Below are positions 1-7,627 of a stretch of DNA of 15,410 nucleotides, one piece after another. Position 1 is the stretch's first letter; the number at the start of each line of letters is the position of its first letter. Source of the DNA: JAAEEP01 sp035529155 (GTDB taxonomy: Archaea > Thermoplasmatota > Thermoplasmata > Methanomassiliicoccales > JAAEEP01); the NCBI GenBank assembly GCA_035529155.1, contig DATKXF010000137.1, positions 1-15,410 of the forward strand. The letters are read 5' to 3'. The notes beneath the pieces were generated by a model. It was not told where the DNA came from. It was given only the letters and a program-made list of their open reading frames with translations, and did not search any database. Made by a program: the position numbers and the translations under genes.

Positions 1-2
1 AG

Positions 3-494
3 TTCGAGAACACAGACAACGTCAAAGCCCATCAGCTGACAACGGGACCAGAGATTGTCGAGCAGGCCGGAAATGATGTGAAGGCATTCATCGCTGGCGT
101 GGGCTCAGGAGGAACGCTGACCGGAGTGGGAAAACACTTCAAGGTGCAGGGGATCGATGCTCGGATCGTCGCCGTCGAGCCAGAGGGTTGCTCTGCCATC
201 CTTTACGGCGAGAACGGGGATCACAGGATAGAGGGGATCGGGGACGGGTTCATCCCGCAAGTGCTCGATACAGACATAATCTCCAGTGTGGAAGTCGTCT
301 CGGACGAGGAAGCCATCCTAATGGCCCGGAGGCTCGCAAGGGAAGAGGGCATCATGGGCGGCATCTCTTCTGGTGCCAATGTGATCGCCGCACTCAGGGT
401 GGCTGAGAAATTGGGACCAGGGGACAAAGTGGTCACATTGGCCCCAGACACTGGGATGAGGTATTTCTCGACAGACCTCTTCGAAAAGGAATGA
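3..494 (+). CDS. cysK: Cysteine synthase (PLP-dependent), C-terminal part; 5' end outside window
   Basis: This is the C-terminal 163 residues of a fold-type II PLP enzyme that makes cysteine from O-acetylserine (or O-phosphoserine in some archaea) and sulfide in the cytoplasm. The frame is open from base 3, so the gene starts upstream. The visible part begins FENTDN..KAHQLTTGPEI, which matches the family's FENP..HY.TTGPEI stretch, followed by the PLP-phosphate loop GVGSGGTLTG and the C-terminal signature PDTGMRYFSTDLF. The family is about 300 residues long, so roughly half is missing, including the PLP lysine. GTG at 78 is an internal codon and not a start. The M20 gene begins 4 bases after the stop, so the two are probably co-transcribed. 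The family is clear. CysK versus CysM, and which acyl or phosphoryl donor is used, cannot be decided from this half. Confidence 0.93.
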   Translation, partial: FENTDNVKAHQLTTGPEIVEQAGNDVKAFIAGVGSGGTLTGVGKHFKVQGIDARIVAVEPEGCSAILYGENGDHRIEGIGDGFIPQVLDTDIISSVEVVSDEEAILMARRLAREEGIMGGISSGANVIAALRVAEKLGPGDKVVTLAPDTGMRYFSTDLFEKE

Positions 495-498
495 GATT

Positions 499-1635
499 AT
501 GGATCGAGAGTCTGTTATCGGATTGCTCAGCGATCTGGTTTCCATAGATAGCGTCAATCCGTCGTTGTCATCCTCCCACCCCGGGGAGTTGGAGCTTGCC
601 AATTATCTCAAGGGATGGTTTGGGGAGAGGGGATTTCCATACAAGGAGCAGAAGGTGACCGATGGCCGGAACAACCTGATAGCAAGACTTGGAAGCGGAG
701 AGAGAAAGCTGCTGATAGTAAGTCACATGGACACGGTGGGCATCGACACCATGACCATACCTCCCTTCGATCCAAGGATCGACGGAGACCTCCTCTATGG
801 AAGGGGATCTGCTGACACAAAGGGGGGAATGGCCGCCACCCTTTTGGCACTGGAGGAACTTCTCGATCGAGAATTACCGGGCGAAATCATTTTCGCAGCC
901 ACCATGGATGAGGAATTCGAAGCCGTGGGGGTCGATAGGCTCGTGGAAGAGGTCACCGCCGATGCCGCAATAGTCATCGAACCTGTCGACATGAAAGCGG
1001 TGGTGGCTCACAAGGGATTCGCCTGGATCGAATTCGATGTCAGGGGGAGAGCGGCGCACGGCAGCGATGTCAAGTTCGGGATAGACGCCATCATTGGATG
1101 TGGTATACTCCTGGCAAGATTGAGGGAGCTGCAAGGTAAGATCTCACCAAGAATTCACGATCTCCTGGGACCCGCGTCACTCCACGCCTCCCAGATCTTT
1201 GGAGGGGAGGGGTGGTCGACATATCCCGCATCCTGCAGGCTAAGGGTTGAAAGAAGAACGTTACCGCACGAGACCGAGCCCGATATCCAGGAAGAACTCG
1301 ACGAGATGATATCGTCCCTCAGGAAGGAGGGCATCGATATCGATGGAAAGATTATCTTCTTCAGGAGTGGTACGGAGATATCTCCCGATGAGGAAGTGGT
1401 CCGTTCCCTCATTTCCGCCGCCCATTCGAACGGTATAGAGATTCAGTTAGGTGGGATGCAGGGTTGGCCGGAGGCCGGTATACTCAACCAATCCGGGATA
1501 CCGTCTGTGGTCTTCGGTCCAAGCGGCTGCAAGGGCCACGAGGCGGTGGAATTCGTGAGCATCGAGAGCGTGCTCGCCTGCTCCAGGATAATAAAGCAGA
1601 CGGCCCTGGAATTCATTTCCTCGCCTGGCCCTTGA
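499..1635 (+). CDS. M20 family metallopeptidase (ArgE/DapE/CPG2-like amidohydrolase)
   Basis: This is a 378-residue di-zinc hydrolase of the M20 clan, which cleaves N-acyl amino acids or small peptides in the cytoplasm. The catalytic set is complete: SHMDTV (H76, D78), GRGSADTKGG with bridging D106, MDEEF with general base E138 and metal ligand E139, E161 in EPVD, and C-terminal metal ligand H347 in KGHEAVEF. AAHGSD (H187) lies in the dimerisation lid domain, about residues 170-285. Length is normal for the family. The ATG lies 4 bases after the cysteine synthase stop, with AAGGA 8 bases before it, so the start and co-transcription are well supported. Substrate cannot be assigned: ArgE, DapE, LysK and carboxypeptidase G2-type enzymes share these motifs. 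The neighbouring cysteine synthase hints at amino-acid metabolism, but this is only context. Confidence 0.9.
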   Translation: MDRESVIGLLSDLVSIDSVNPSLSSSHPGELELANYLKGWFGERGFPYKEQKVTDGRNNLIARLGSGERKLLIVSHMDTVGIDTMTIPPFDPRIDGDLLYGRGSADTKGGMAATLLALEELLDRELPGEIIFAATMDEEFEAVGVDRLVEEVTADAAIVIEPVDMKAVVAHKGFAWIEFDVRGRAAHGSDVKFGIDAIIGCGILLARLRELQGKISPRIHDLLGPASLHASQIFGGEGWSTYPASCRLRVERRTLPHETEPDIQEELDEMISSLRKEGIDIDGKIIFFRSGTEISPDEEVVRSLISAAHSNGIEIQLGGMQGWPEAGILNQSGIPSVVFGPSGCKGHEAVEFVSIESVLACSRIIKQTALEFISSPGP

Positions 1636-1636
1636 A

Positions 1637-1646
1637 AAGAATTAAG
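1637..1646 (+). promoter_or_regulatory. TATA-like box for the small zinc-ribbon gene
   Basis: AAGAATTAAG is centred 30 bases before the ATG at 1672. This is the same spacing as at the other promoters in this window and implies transcription starting at or just before the ATG. It lies directly after the M20 stop. An AAGGAG at 1654-1659 could instead serve as a Shine-Dalgarno site on read-through transcripts. Confidence 0.4.
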
Positions 1647-1671
1647 TATGTTCAAGGAGTTCGTGTGAACG

Positions 1672-1866
1672 ATGGCGGCGAGTCTTCCACCACATGCCCA
1701 TTGCTTCTACTGCGATGACCCCATATCCGAGGGTGAGACTTTCTGCTCCGCAGAGTGCAAGAAAGCCTTAATGGACAAGCGGAAGAAAGATTCCAGAAAG
1801 ATGCTGATTTTCTACATGGGTGCGGCCGTGGCATTCGTAATCATTAGTTTCGTCGCTACGATGTGA
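1672..1866 (+). CDS. Small zinc-ribbon, single-pass membrane protein (DUF2116-like)
   Basis: This 64-residue protein has an N-terminal zinc ribbon, C11-x2-C14 then C25-x3-C29 in a FCS.EC context, followed by a lysine/arginine-rich stretch (30-43) and one hydrophobic helix (about 44-62) that ends the protein. The same layout defines the archaeal DUF2116 family, whose function is unknown. By the positive-inside rule the ribbon and basic segment should face the cytoplasm. An in-frame TGA at 1666 fixes the start at or after the ATG at 1672. The gene ends 5 bases before the convergent dihydropteroate synthase stop. Size, cysteine pattern and helix make it a real gene despite its length. No role can be assigned. 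Confidence 0.85.
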   Translation: MAASLPPHAHCFYCDDPISEGETFCSAECKKALMDKRKKDSRKMLIFYMGAAVAFVIISFVATM

Positions 1867-1871
1867 CCCTT

Positions 1872-3023
1872 TCATGACCTTGCTATGGCGTCGGTCATCC
1901 TCGCAGCTCTCACCGCTTCCTTGACATCATGAACGCGGATAATGTCAGCCCCCTTGATTATGGATGTAACCGAGGCCGATAGGGTGCCTTCCACCCTCTC
2001 TTCGACAGGAAGGTCTAGTATCTTTCCGATGAAATTCTTTCTGGAAGGCCCTACCATGATAGGATGACCCATACATCTGAACTCGTCCAGGCGACGGATG
2101 ATCTCCAGGTTGTTCCCGACGGTCTTTCCGAAACCTATTCCCGGGTCGATTATGATGTTGGCAGGATCTATCCCAGCCTCAATCGCCAAGGAAATATTCC
2201 GCTGGAGGGTGATCATTATGTCGCCCAACACATCATCGTAGTGAATGTTCTCCTGCATGGTCTTGGGCTCTCCCCTCATATGCATCAAGACTACCGGCAC
2301 TTCGGCATTGGCGACCGTGGATATCATGACTGGATCCCTAAGGCCTGATACATCATTGACCATGACCGCCCCTGATTCCAGTGCCCTCAAGGCTACATTG
2401 GGCCTTCTGGTGTCCACGGATATGGGAACCCTCAAATCGGTGGAAAGCCGCTCAATGACCGGGATCACCCGCTTGAGCTCTTCCGATTCCGATACTGGCT
2501 CGGAGAAGGGACGGGTGGACTCTCCCCCCACATCAATGATGTCCGCCCCGCATTCCACCATCTGAAATGCCCTTTCCACAGCCTTATCCATGTAATAATA
2601 AAGACCATCATTGGAGAATGAGTCGGGGGTGACGTTCACGATTCCCATCACTTGAGTCCGATCGAGAACGATGGAGTGCTCGCCCATCCTGATCGTCCTA
2701 TTCTTACGGGACAATAGATTGGAAAGCGCATCCTCCATGGCAATAGTAGCGGGGGAAGTGATCTCTACCAATTCGAGGAACATGTCTCTGGAACCTACTA
2801 TCAGCATTCTCGAAATGGAGGTGTCACAGCGGAAGGTCTTTCCCCCCAGGTCTTCGACATCGCCCTTCAGGCTCTCCAATTCGGTTGGATCTGCGTCCTC
2901 GATGAAAGCGAAGGCCTTGGTAAAGAGCTGTCTCTCATCCTGTAATATCGCTGGGAGATTGAGCCGGACCCATTCCGACTCTGCCTCTCTCAGGCTGCCG
3001 TAGAATCTGAACCTGGCTATCAT
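1872..3023 (-). CDS. folP: Dihydropteroate synthase with extra N-terminal domain
   Basis: The enzyme condenses p-aminobenzoate with the pterin pyrophosphate to form the dihydropteroate core of folate-type cofactors. All TIM-barrel signatures are present from about residue 120: MGIVNVTPDSFS (126-137), DVGGESTRP (164-172), PISVDT (200-205), VNDVSG (222-227), LMHMRG (246-251), IIDPGIGFGKT (291-301), VGPSRKNF (324-331) and IRVHDV (362-367). The barrel is about 265 residues, but the protein has 383. Residues 1-115 form an additional domain of the kind seen in long DHPS forms of some archaea, clostridia and Chloroflexi; I know no function for it. The gene is last in the larA operon, with one base between the preceding TGA and this ATG. 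In archaea the product might feed tetrahydrofolate or a methanopterin analogue; the sequence does not say which. Confidence 0.93.
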   Translation of the reverse strand: MIARFRFYGSLREAESEWVRLNLPAILQDERQLFTKAFAFIEDADPTELESLKGDVEDLGGKTFRCDTSISRMLIVGSRDMFLELVEITSPATIAMEDALSNLLSRKNRTIRMGEHSIVLDRTQVMGIVNVTPDSFSNDGLYYYMDKAVERAFQMVECGADIIDVGGESTRPFSEPVSESEELKRVIPVIERLSTDLRVPISVDTRRPNVALRALESGAVMVNDVSGLRDPVMISTVANAEVPVVLMHMRGEPKTMQENIHYDDVLGDIMITLQRNISLAIEAGIDPANIIIDPGIGFGKTVGNNLEIIRRLDEFRCMGHPIMVGPSRKNFIGKILDLPVEERVEGTLSASVTSIIKGADIIRVHDVKEAVRAARMTDAIARS

Positions 3024-3024
3024 C

Positions 3025-4140
3025 TCATTCTATTAAGAGCGATTCTATCAGCTCTACGAGGTCCATGACCTCGATGTCTGAGCCCACCTTCTCACATCCA
3101 AGCTTGAGGTTGTTCACACAGAAAGGACACGAGGTCACCAGTATGTCGGCGATCTCCGCCTCCTTTACTCTTCCCCCTGCTATGTCACCGGATAGTTCGG
3201 GGTAGGCGGATCTTACCCCACCTCCGCCACCGCAGCACCTGGAGGTGTCCCTGTTCCTGGGCATCTCCTTGAAATCTATTTCTGGCACTTTGGCCAGCAG
3301 TTCGCGTGGTGCCTCGTACACCTCGCAATGCCTACCCAGGTGGCAGGGGTCATGATAGGTCACCCTCTTGGCCAAAGGTTTGAGCTTGAGATCCTTGTCT
3401 CCCAGGAACTCAGAGACATGGAGGACCTTGAAAGGAACTTCAACGAACTTGGGATATTCCTCCTTGAACATGCGGTAACACCCCGCGCAGGAGAAAATGA
3501 CCTCAGCAACGCCCACTTCAGCTATGGCCTTCACGTTGCGTTCCATGAGATTCACCATATCCTCATCGTTCCATCCCACACGCTGCATCACGCTGCCACA
3601 GCACACCTCATCCAGAAGGGTGTAGTCCACCCCCGCCTTCTCCAAGATGGAGATGGTAGCATCGACTGTGCTCCGATTGCGGTAGGCGCCAGTGCAGCCT
3701 ATGAAATATCCCACCTTGGCCTGCTTCGGCTCCTTGCCAAACGTCTTGGCCACGCTCTCTTCCTCAGCGTAGGGGTTGCCGAACTTGATTATGTTGTCAA
3801 TGATCCTGCGGTGCTTGGAGAGCATCTTGTCGTTGTCCACCAGGTCTCTTCTGCAACTCTCCACGATATCCACCACTTCGATGTTGGAAGGACAGCGCCT
3901 CTCGCAGTCCTTGCAGGTGGTGCATTGATAAATGTACTCGATCACCGACTCGTCGGCAGGTATATCCTTATTAAGCAGACCGTAGGCTAGGATGATCCGC
4001 CCGCGGGCAACGCTTGGATCCCACCTCACCTCATCGAAGACCGGGCAAACACTTTTGCAGAATCCACAGTAGGTGCAGGTCATCAAGGCCTTGCGCATCT
4101 TCTCTAGGTGCTTCGCGTCGATGAAGTCTGAATCGGTCAT
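3025..4140 (-). CDS. Iron-sulfur oxidoreductase subunit with two ferredoxin sites and two CCG domains (HdrD/GlpC/GlcF-like)
   Basis: This 371-residue soluble electron-transfer protein has two 4Fe-4S ferredoxin motifs (C22, C25, C28, C32-P and C73, C76, C79, C83-P) and two cysteine-rich CCG domains. The first has C149, CCG at 180-182 and C218-x2-C221; the second has C266, CCGGGGG from 302 and C338-x2-C341. This is the layout of heterodisulfide reductase HdrD C-terminal halves and of the iron-sulfur subunits of glycerol-3-phosphate, glycolate and lactate dehydrogenases. No membrane helix or flavin domain is present, so a separate flavoprotein partner is expected but not seen nearby. I chose the ATG at 4140, one base after the LarA stop, which mirrors the next junction; an in-frame TTG at 4149 is the alternative. 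Its place behind larA suggests 2-hydroxyacid oxidation, but this is inference. Confidence 0.87.
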   Translation of the reverse strand: MTDSDFIDAKHLEKMRKALMTCTYCGFCKSVCPVFDEVRWDPSVARGRIILAYGLLNKDIPADESVIEYIYQCTTCKDCERRCPSNIEVVDIVESCRRDLVDNDKMLSKHRRIIDNIIKFGNPYAEEESVAKTFGKEPKQAKVGYFIGCTGAYRNRSTVDATISILEKAGVDYTLLDEVCCGSVMQRVGWNDEDMVNLMERNVKAIAEVGVAEVIFSCAGCYRMFKEEYPKFVEVPFKVLHVSEFLGDKDLKLKPLAKRVTYHDPCHLGRHCEVYEAPRELLAKVPEIDFKEMPRNRDTSRCCGGGGGVRSAYPELSGDIAGGRVKEAEIADILVTSCPFCVNNLKLGCEKVGSDIEVMDLVELIESLLIE

Positions 4141-4141
4141 T

Positions 4142-5383
4142 TCAATCAACTCTGGGTACAGTGACGCTGCCGTTCATTAACACAAGTATACTGGCATCCT
4201 CCTTCCACTGGAGGACAGCGTCGACCGCAGCCTGTAAGCTATCAAAGGGCCGTATATTAGCTTTACTGAGAGTACCAGGATCAAGGTCGGTCACCGCCCA
4301 GAGATCCGCCCAGAGGGCCACCTCGGCTAGCTTTGCGGTCTTGTGAAAACCAAGTTGATACTCGTTCTTCAGATTCTCAAGAATTACAGAAGGATCGTCC
4401 GACATGGAAAGCTGCTTGTAGAAGGTGTCGTGCCCTATCCCGTCCCTGCACTTGGAGACGAGGATGAGCTTCCCGCCCTCCTTCAGCGCCCACTTGGCAT
4501 TGTCCATGGCCTTCTGAGACTGATAAAGGTCGACGTCCATGGGATATGGGGCCACGGAAATCACCGAATCCACCTTCTCTCCCACATCCACTGAGAAGAC
4601 CTCCTTCGCCCAGGTGACCGCTTTCTTGAAGCTGCTCGTGAGGTTCCCTGATGCCACCTTGTAGATGTTGTGATGACGATCCAGCACGATCTGGATGGCA
4701 AAGATATCCTTGTCTTTCAGTACTTTCAGCGCATCAATCATATCCTCGTTCACCGGGTTCCCGTCCAACGCCAGGGATTGGGCTTCCTTCCTCATGGCCA
4801 ACTTGTGGTTCTGCTCGATGGTATCGAATGACGCCACACCTGGAAGGATTGATTTCCTTCCACCGGTGTAGCCAGCGAAGTAATGGGGCTCGACGCTGGT
4901 TATGATGACCAGCCTATCGGCGTCCACCGCGATCTCGTTTATCCACATCTCCGTGCCATTCTTGGAATCTCCCAGATAGACCGTTCGGTCCTTCCTCGAA
5001 TCATGTGCATGGACCCTTCCCCTCAGCATGTCGTAGAACCTGCCAAAGATGAATAGATACTCATCTTCGGTTGGAGCCCGGTGAGCTCCGGTGGCGATCA
5101 GGTACTTGGGGAATGACATGTTGATCCTCTGGGAAAGTACCTCAAGGACCCTGCTGGAGGGCGTTGGTCTGGTACCATCATTGAGTATGAACACTGGGTT
5201 CTCGGAACCCTTGAGGAAATCAACGAGATTGGGAGAGTCTATGGGGTTGTCGAGTGACTCCCGTATCTCTGCCAAGCCATCTTTGGACTCGACCTCATTT
5301 GGCCGGACGATTCCGACCAGATTGATATCGGGAATCTCCGCCTCCAAGATTTCATTTACGCCATAGGGGACTTCGATCTTCAT
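4142..5383 (-). CDS. larA: LarA-family nickel-pincer racemase/epimerase
   Basis: LarA proteins use a nickel-pincer nucleotide to interconvert stereoisomers of lactate or related 2-hydroxyacids. From the ATG at 5383 this protein has 413 residues, close to Lactiplantibacillus LarA. The key residues of the characterised enzyme are kept: NDGTRP (H-T-R-P in the reference), catalytic histidines H101 (ATGAHR) and H167 (EPHYFAG), pincer lysine K177 (TGGRKS) and nickel ligand H193 (EQNH). A longer frame reaches 5446, but its extra 21 residues lie over the TATA box and do not match the family start, whereas MKIEVPYG does. It is first in an operon with the CCG protein and folP. The LarB, LarC and LarE cofactor-making enzymes are not in the window. 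The family has members acting on substrates other than lactate, so specificity is open. Confidence 0.9.
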   Translation of the reverse strand: MKIEVPYGVNEILEAEIPDINLVGIVRPNEVESKDGLAEIRESLDNPIDSPNLVDFLKGSENPVFILNDGTRPTPSSRVLEVLSQRINMSFPKYLIATGAHRAPTEDEYLFIFGRFYDMLRGRVHAHDSRKDRTVYLGDSKNGTEMWINEIAVDADRLVIITSVEPHYFAGYTGGRKSILPGVASFDTIEQNHKLAMRKEAQSLALDGNPVNEDMIDALKVLKDKDIFAIQIVLDRHHNIYKVASGNLTSSFKKAVTWAKEVFSVDVGEKVDSVISVAPYPMDVDLYQSQKAMDNAKWALKEGGKLILVSKCRDGIGHDTFYKQLSMSDDPSVILENLKNEYQLGFHKTAKLAEVALWADLWAVTDLDPGTLSKANIRPFDSLQAAVDAVLQWKEDASILVLMNGSVTVPRVD

Positions 5384-5426
5384 TGGAATTATGATTAATT
5401 CCAAGGTGCTTTTTAATTCTTTGGAA
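5383..5426 (-). promoter_or_regulatory. larA promoter with inverted-repeat operator candidate
   Basis: Reading the minus strand, a TATA-like AATTAAAAAG (5418-5409) is centred 30 bases before the ATG. A perfect inverted repeat, TTGGAATT (5383-5390), 6-base spacer, AATTCCAA (5397-5404), covers the predicted transcription start and the first base of the start codon. A further TTGGAA half-site (5421-5426) lies on the far side of the TATA box. A regulator bound here would be expected to block initiation. No regulator gene is in the window. Confidence 0.55.
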
Positions 5427-5534
5427 AAAATGAACATCAATTTCAATTAACTTTGGCCAAGAATTGTGATTGGAATCGAGAAACAATTTCGAATTTTATT
5501 ATCTCACTAGATTTCTCTTACGAATATCCTAGTA

Positions 5535-5590
5535 ACTCATCGAATGAAATGAGTGATGATGCAAAGAATGAGAAGCTCAGAAAATTATTT
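5535..5590 (+). promoter_or_regulatory. thiL promoter region
   Basis: The TATA-like AAAATTATTT (5581-5590) is centred about 31 bases before the thiL ATG, consistent with a nearly leaderless transcript. A small inverted repeat, ACTCAT (5535-5540) and ATGAGT (5549-5554), lies upstream. The repeat is short and may be chance. The whole 5384-5616 interval is markedly richer in A and T than the genes on either side. Confidence 0.45.
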
Positions 5591-5616
5591 CTCGAACATA
5601 GTCCCCTCCATACACC

Positions 5617-6573
5617 ATGGCGAGACTGGACGACCTAGGGGAGAAGGCGATCGTATCCAGAATACTAGAGAGTCTGGAAAGCGGGGTAGCAGTGGGACCG
5701 GGTGACGACGCGGCAGCCATCGATATGGGATCCTACTACCTGGTGATCAGTACCGACATGATCTCGAAGGCCTCGCACTTGCCATTGGGTATGACCGACT
5801 GGCAGATCGGTTGGATGGTGGCCGCGGTCAACTACAGCGATATAGCCGCCATGGGAGCAGAACCGCTAGGACTTTTGTTGGCAATGGGATTGCCCCGGGA
5901 CCTGGAAGACAATAGGGTAATGGCCATGGTCCAAGGTGCCGACGATTGCTCCAGAAAGATGGGAGCGAGCCTTCTGGGTGGAGATACCAAAGAGGCGGCG
6001 GAGATCATCCTGACTGGCACCGCTTTGGGTAAGGTCGAGAAGGGAGGACTCCTTACCAGGGGAGGGGCGGCACCCGGCGATCTCCTGGCAATTACGGGAG
6101 AACTCGGCCTGGCGGCAGCTGGATTCGTTTCGATCAGGGAGGAAATCGACTGTCCTGAGGGCAGAAAGGCACTTATGGAGCCATGGCCTAGAACAAAGGA
6201 GGGAAGAACTCTATCCAGATCAGGTCATGTCACGGCCTGCATAGACATCTCAGATGGACTAGCTCATTCGGTGCATCTGCTCTCGGCAGCCAGCGGAGTT
6301 GCCTTCGAACTAGAATGGGAGTCGATCCCCGTGCGATGGGATGTTACCCAGGTGGCGGAGATCTCTGGAATAGATATCGAAGAGCTTGTGTTGTTCTTCG
6401 GTGGAGACTATGAGTTGTTATTTACCATCGCCCCTGATGGATTGGAGGATCTAAAAAGAGAGATTCCGGACATCAGAGTCATTGGTAGGGCAGTCGAGGG
6501 TAGAGAAAATATATTAACCAGGCAGGGGAAGATAGTTAATCTTGAGAACAGAGGTTGGGAGCATTTTGGCTGA
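5617..6573 (+). CDS. thiL: Thiamine-monophosphate kinase
   Basis: ThiL phosphorylates thiamine monophosphate to thiamine diphosphate with ATP, the last step of cofactor synthesis in the cytoplasm. The 318-residue protein shows the PurM/ThiL superfamily landmarks in order: GPGDDAA (27-33), STDM (45-48), VNYSDIAAMGA (71-81, metal and nucleotide site), GGDT (121-124), DISDGL (210-215) and GGDYELLF (262-269). Length matches the family. The ATG at 5617 sits about 31 bases after the TATA-box centre, and MARLDDLGEK aligns with family N-termini. The AmrS gene begins 10 bases after its stop, so both are probably on one transcript. The promoter is divergent from that of larA. Nothing in the protein is unusual. 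Confidence 0.95.
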   Translation: MARLDDLGEKAIVSRILESLESGVAVGPGDDAAAIDMGSYYLVISTDMISKASHLPLGMTDWQIGWMVAAVNYSDIAAMGAEPLGLLLAMGLPRDLEDNRVMAMVQGADDCSRKMGASLLGGDTKEAAEIILTGTALGKVEKGGLLTRGGAAPGDLLAITGELGLAAAGFVSIREEIDCPEGRKALMEPWPRTKEGRTLSRSGHVTACIDISDGLAHSVHLLSAASGVAFELEWESIPVRWDVTQVAEISGIDIEELVLFFGGDYELLFTIAPDGLEDLKREIPDIRVIGRAVEGRENILTRQGKIVNLENRGWEHFG

Positions 6574-6583
6574 TGATGTTAGG

Positions 6584-7576
6584 ATGGCCAAGTTCTGGAG
6601 GAAGGCTGGTGGAAAGGTCTCCTGCGGCCTCTGCCCCCACGCGTGCGCTATCGCCCCGGAGAAGAAAGGCATATGCGGTGTAAGGGAAAACAGGAACGGG
6701 GCTCTAATGACCCTGATCTATGGAAAGGTATCCTCCCTTCACGTGGACCCCATTGAGAAGAAGCCACTATTCCATTTCATGCCAGGCGAGATTGCACTGT
6801 CATTGGGAAGCATCGGCTGCAACTTCCGATGCCTTCACTGCCAGAATTATTCCATTTCGCAGGCGAAGGTGGATATGTACAAAATGAACAACCTCTCCCC
6901 GGAGCAGGTGAGCGATATCTGCGAGCGAGATAAGTGCAGAATTATCTCCTGGACCTATAACGAGCCCACCATATGGCATGAGTTCACCTACGACAGCTCG
7001 GTGGCCGCCAAGAGAAGAGGTCTGGCTACAACCTATGTCACCAATGGTTACATCAACGAGGAACCTCTGAGAGAGATCGCACCCTACCTCGACGCGATGA
7101 ACATCGATGTCAAGGCCTTCAGAGAAGATTTCTACCGCAAGATCTGCAAGGCATCCCTGGACCCAGTGCTCAGGACTGTGGAACTCGCCCACTCACTCGG
7201 TATCCACGTGGAATTGACGTACCTCATCATTCCAGAAAAGAACGACTCGGAGGAGGAGATACGTGATTTCGCAAGATGGGTGTCCTCGATATCCGTCGAG
7301 ATGCCCGTCCATTTCACACGGTTCCATCCGGATTACATGATGACAGATATTGGACCAACTCCAATTTCCACGCTGGACATGGCCGTCAGAACCGCGAAGG
7401 AGGAGGGCTTGGCATTCGTTTATCTTGGAAATGTCTCTTCGGACGATCGGGAGAACACCTATTGCCCGGACTGCGGAACTTTAGTCATCCATAGGGCAGG
7501 TTTCAGGACGAAGATGATCGATTTCAAGGATGGAAAGTGTGGAAAATGCGGCCGGCCGCTCAATATGGTCTTATAA
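6584..7576 (+). CDS. amrS: AmmeMemoRadiSam-system radical SAM enzyme AmrS
   Basis: This 330-residue radical SAM protein is of the PflA-activase type. The cluster motif is C79-x3-C83-x2-C86 in GCNFRCLHCQN. In front of it is an N-terminal four-cysteine module, C14-x2-C17-x3-C21-x9-C31-G, and a C-terminal ribbon carries C294-x2-C297 and C319-x2-C322. This architecture is that of the AmmeMemoRadiSam enzyme, usually encoded with AMMECR1 and MEMO proteins; its reaction is unknown. Neither partner gene is in the window. I chose the ATG at 6584, 10 bases after the thiL stop, because MAKFWRKAGG..C.LCPH fits family N-termini. An upstream TTG at 6542 would overlap thiL by 32 bases and adds residues with no family match. 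It is likely co-transcribed with thiL. Family confidence is high; function is open. Confidence 0.88.
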   Translation: MAKFWRKAGGKVSCGLCPHACAIAPEKKGICGVRENRNGALMTLIYGKVSSLHVDPIEKKPLFHFMPGEIALSLGSIGCNFRCLHCQNYSISQAKVDMYKMNNLSPEQVSDICERDKCRIISWTYNEPTIWHEFTYDSSVAAKRRGLATTYVTNGYINEEPLREIAPYLDAMNIDVKAFREDFYRKICKASLDPVLRTVELAHSLGIHVELTYLIIPEKNDSEEEIRDFARWVSSISVEMPVHFTRFHPDYMMTDIGPTPISTLDMAVRTAKEEGLAFVYLGNVSSDDRENTYCPDCGTLVIHRAGFRTKMIDFKDGKCGKCGRPLNMVL

Positions 7577-7596
7577 AGTGCGCGGATGTGCAAGCG

Positions 7597-7602
7597 TTTT
7601 AT
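7597..7602 (+). promoter_or_regulatory. TATA-like box for the endonuclease III relative
   Basis: TTTTAT is centred about 28 bases before the ATG at 7628, giving an essentially leaderless transcript. A 10-base palindrome, AATGATCATT (7608-7617), lies between box and start codon. Its significance is unknown. Confidence 0.4.
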
Positions 7603-7627
7603 CGTGGAATGATCATTTGCGATTCAG

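Noticed and set aside
3328..3990. 220-codon open frame antisense to the CCG iron-sulfur gene
   Set aside because: It lies wholly opposite a gene with complete cysteine motifs; its histidine-rich, low-sense translation is typical of a shadow frame.
5453..5638. 61-codon open frame upstream of thiL on the + strand
   Set aside because: It starts before the thiL TATA box, overlaps the thiL start in another frame, lies in A/T-rich promoter DNA and matches no family I recognise.
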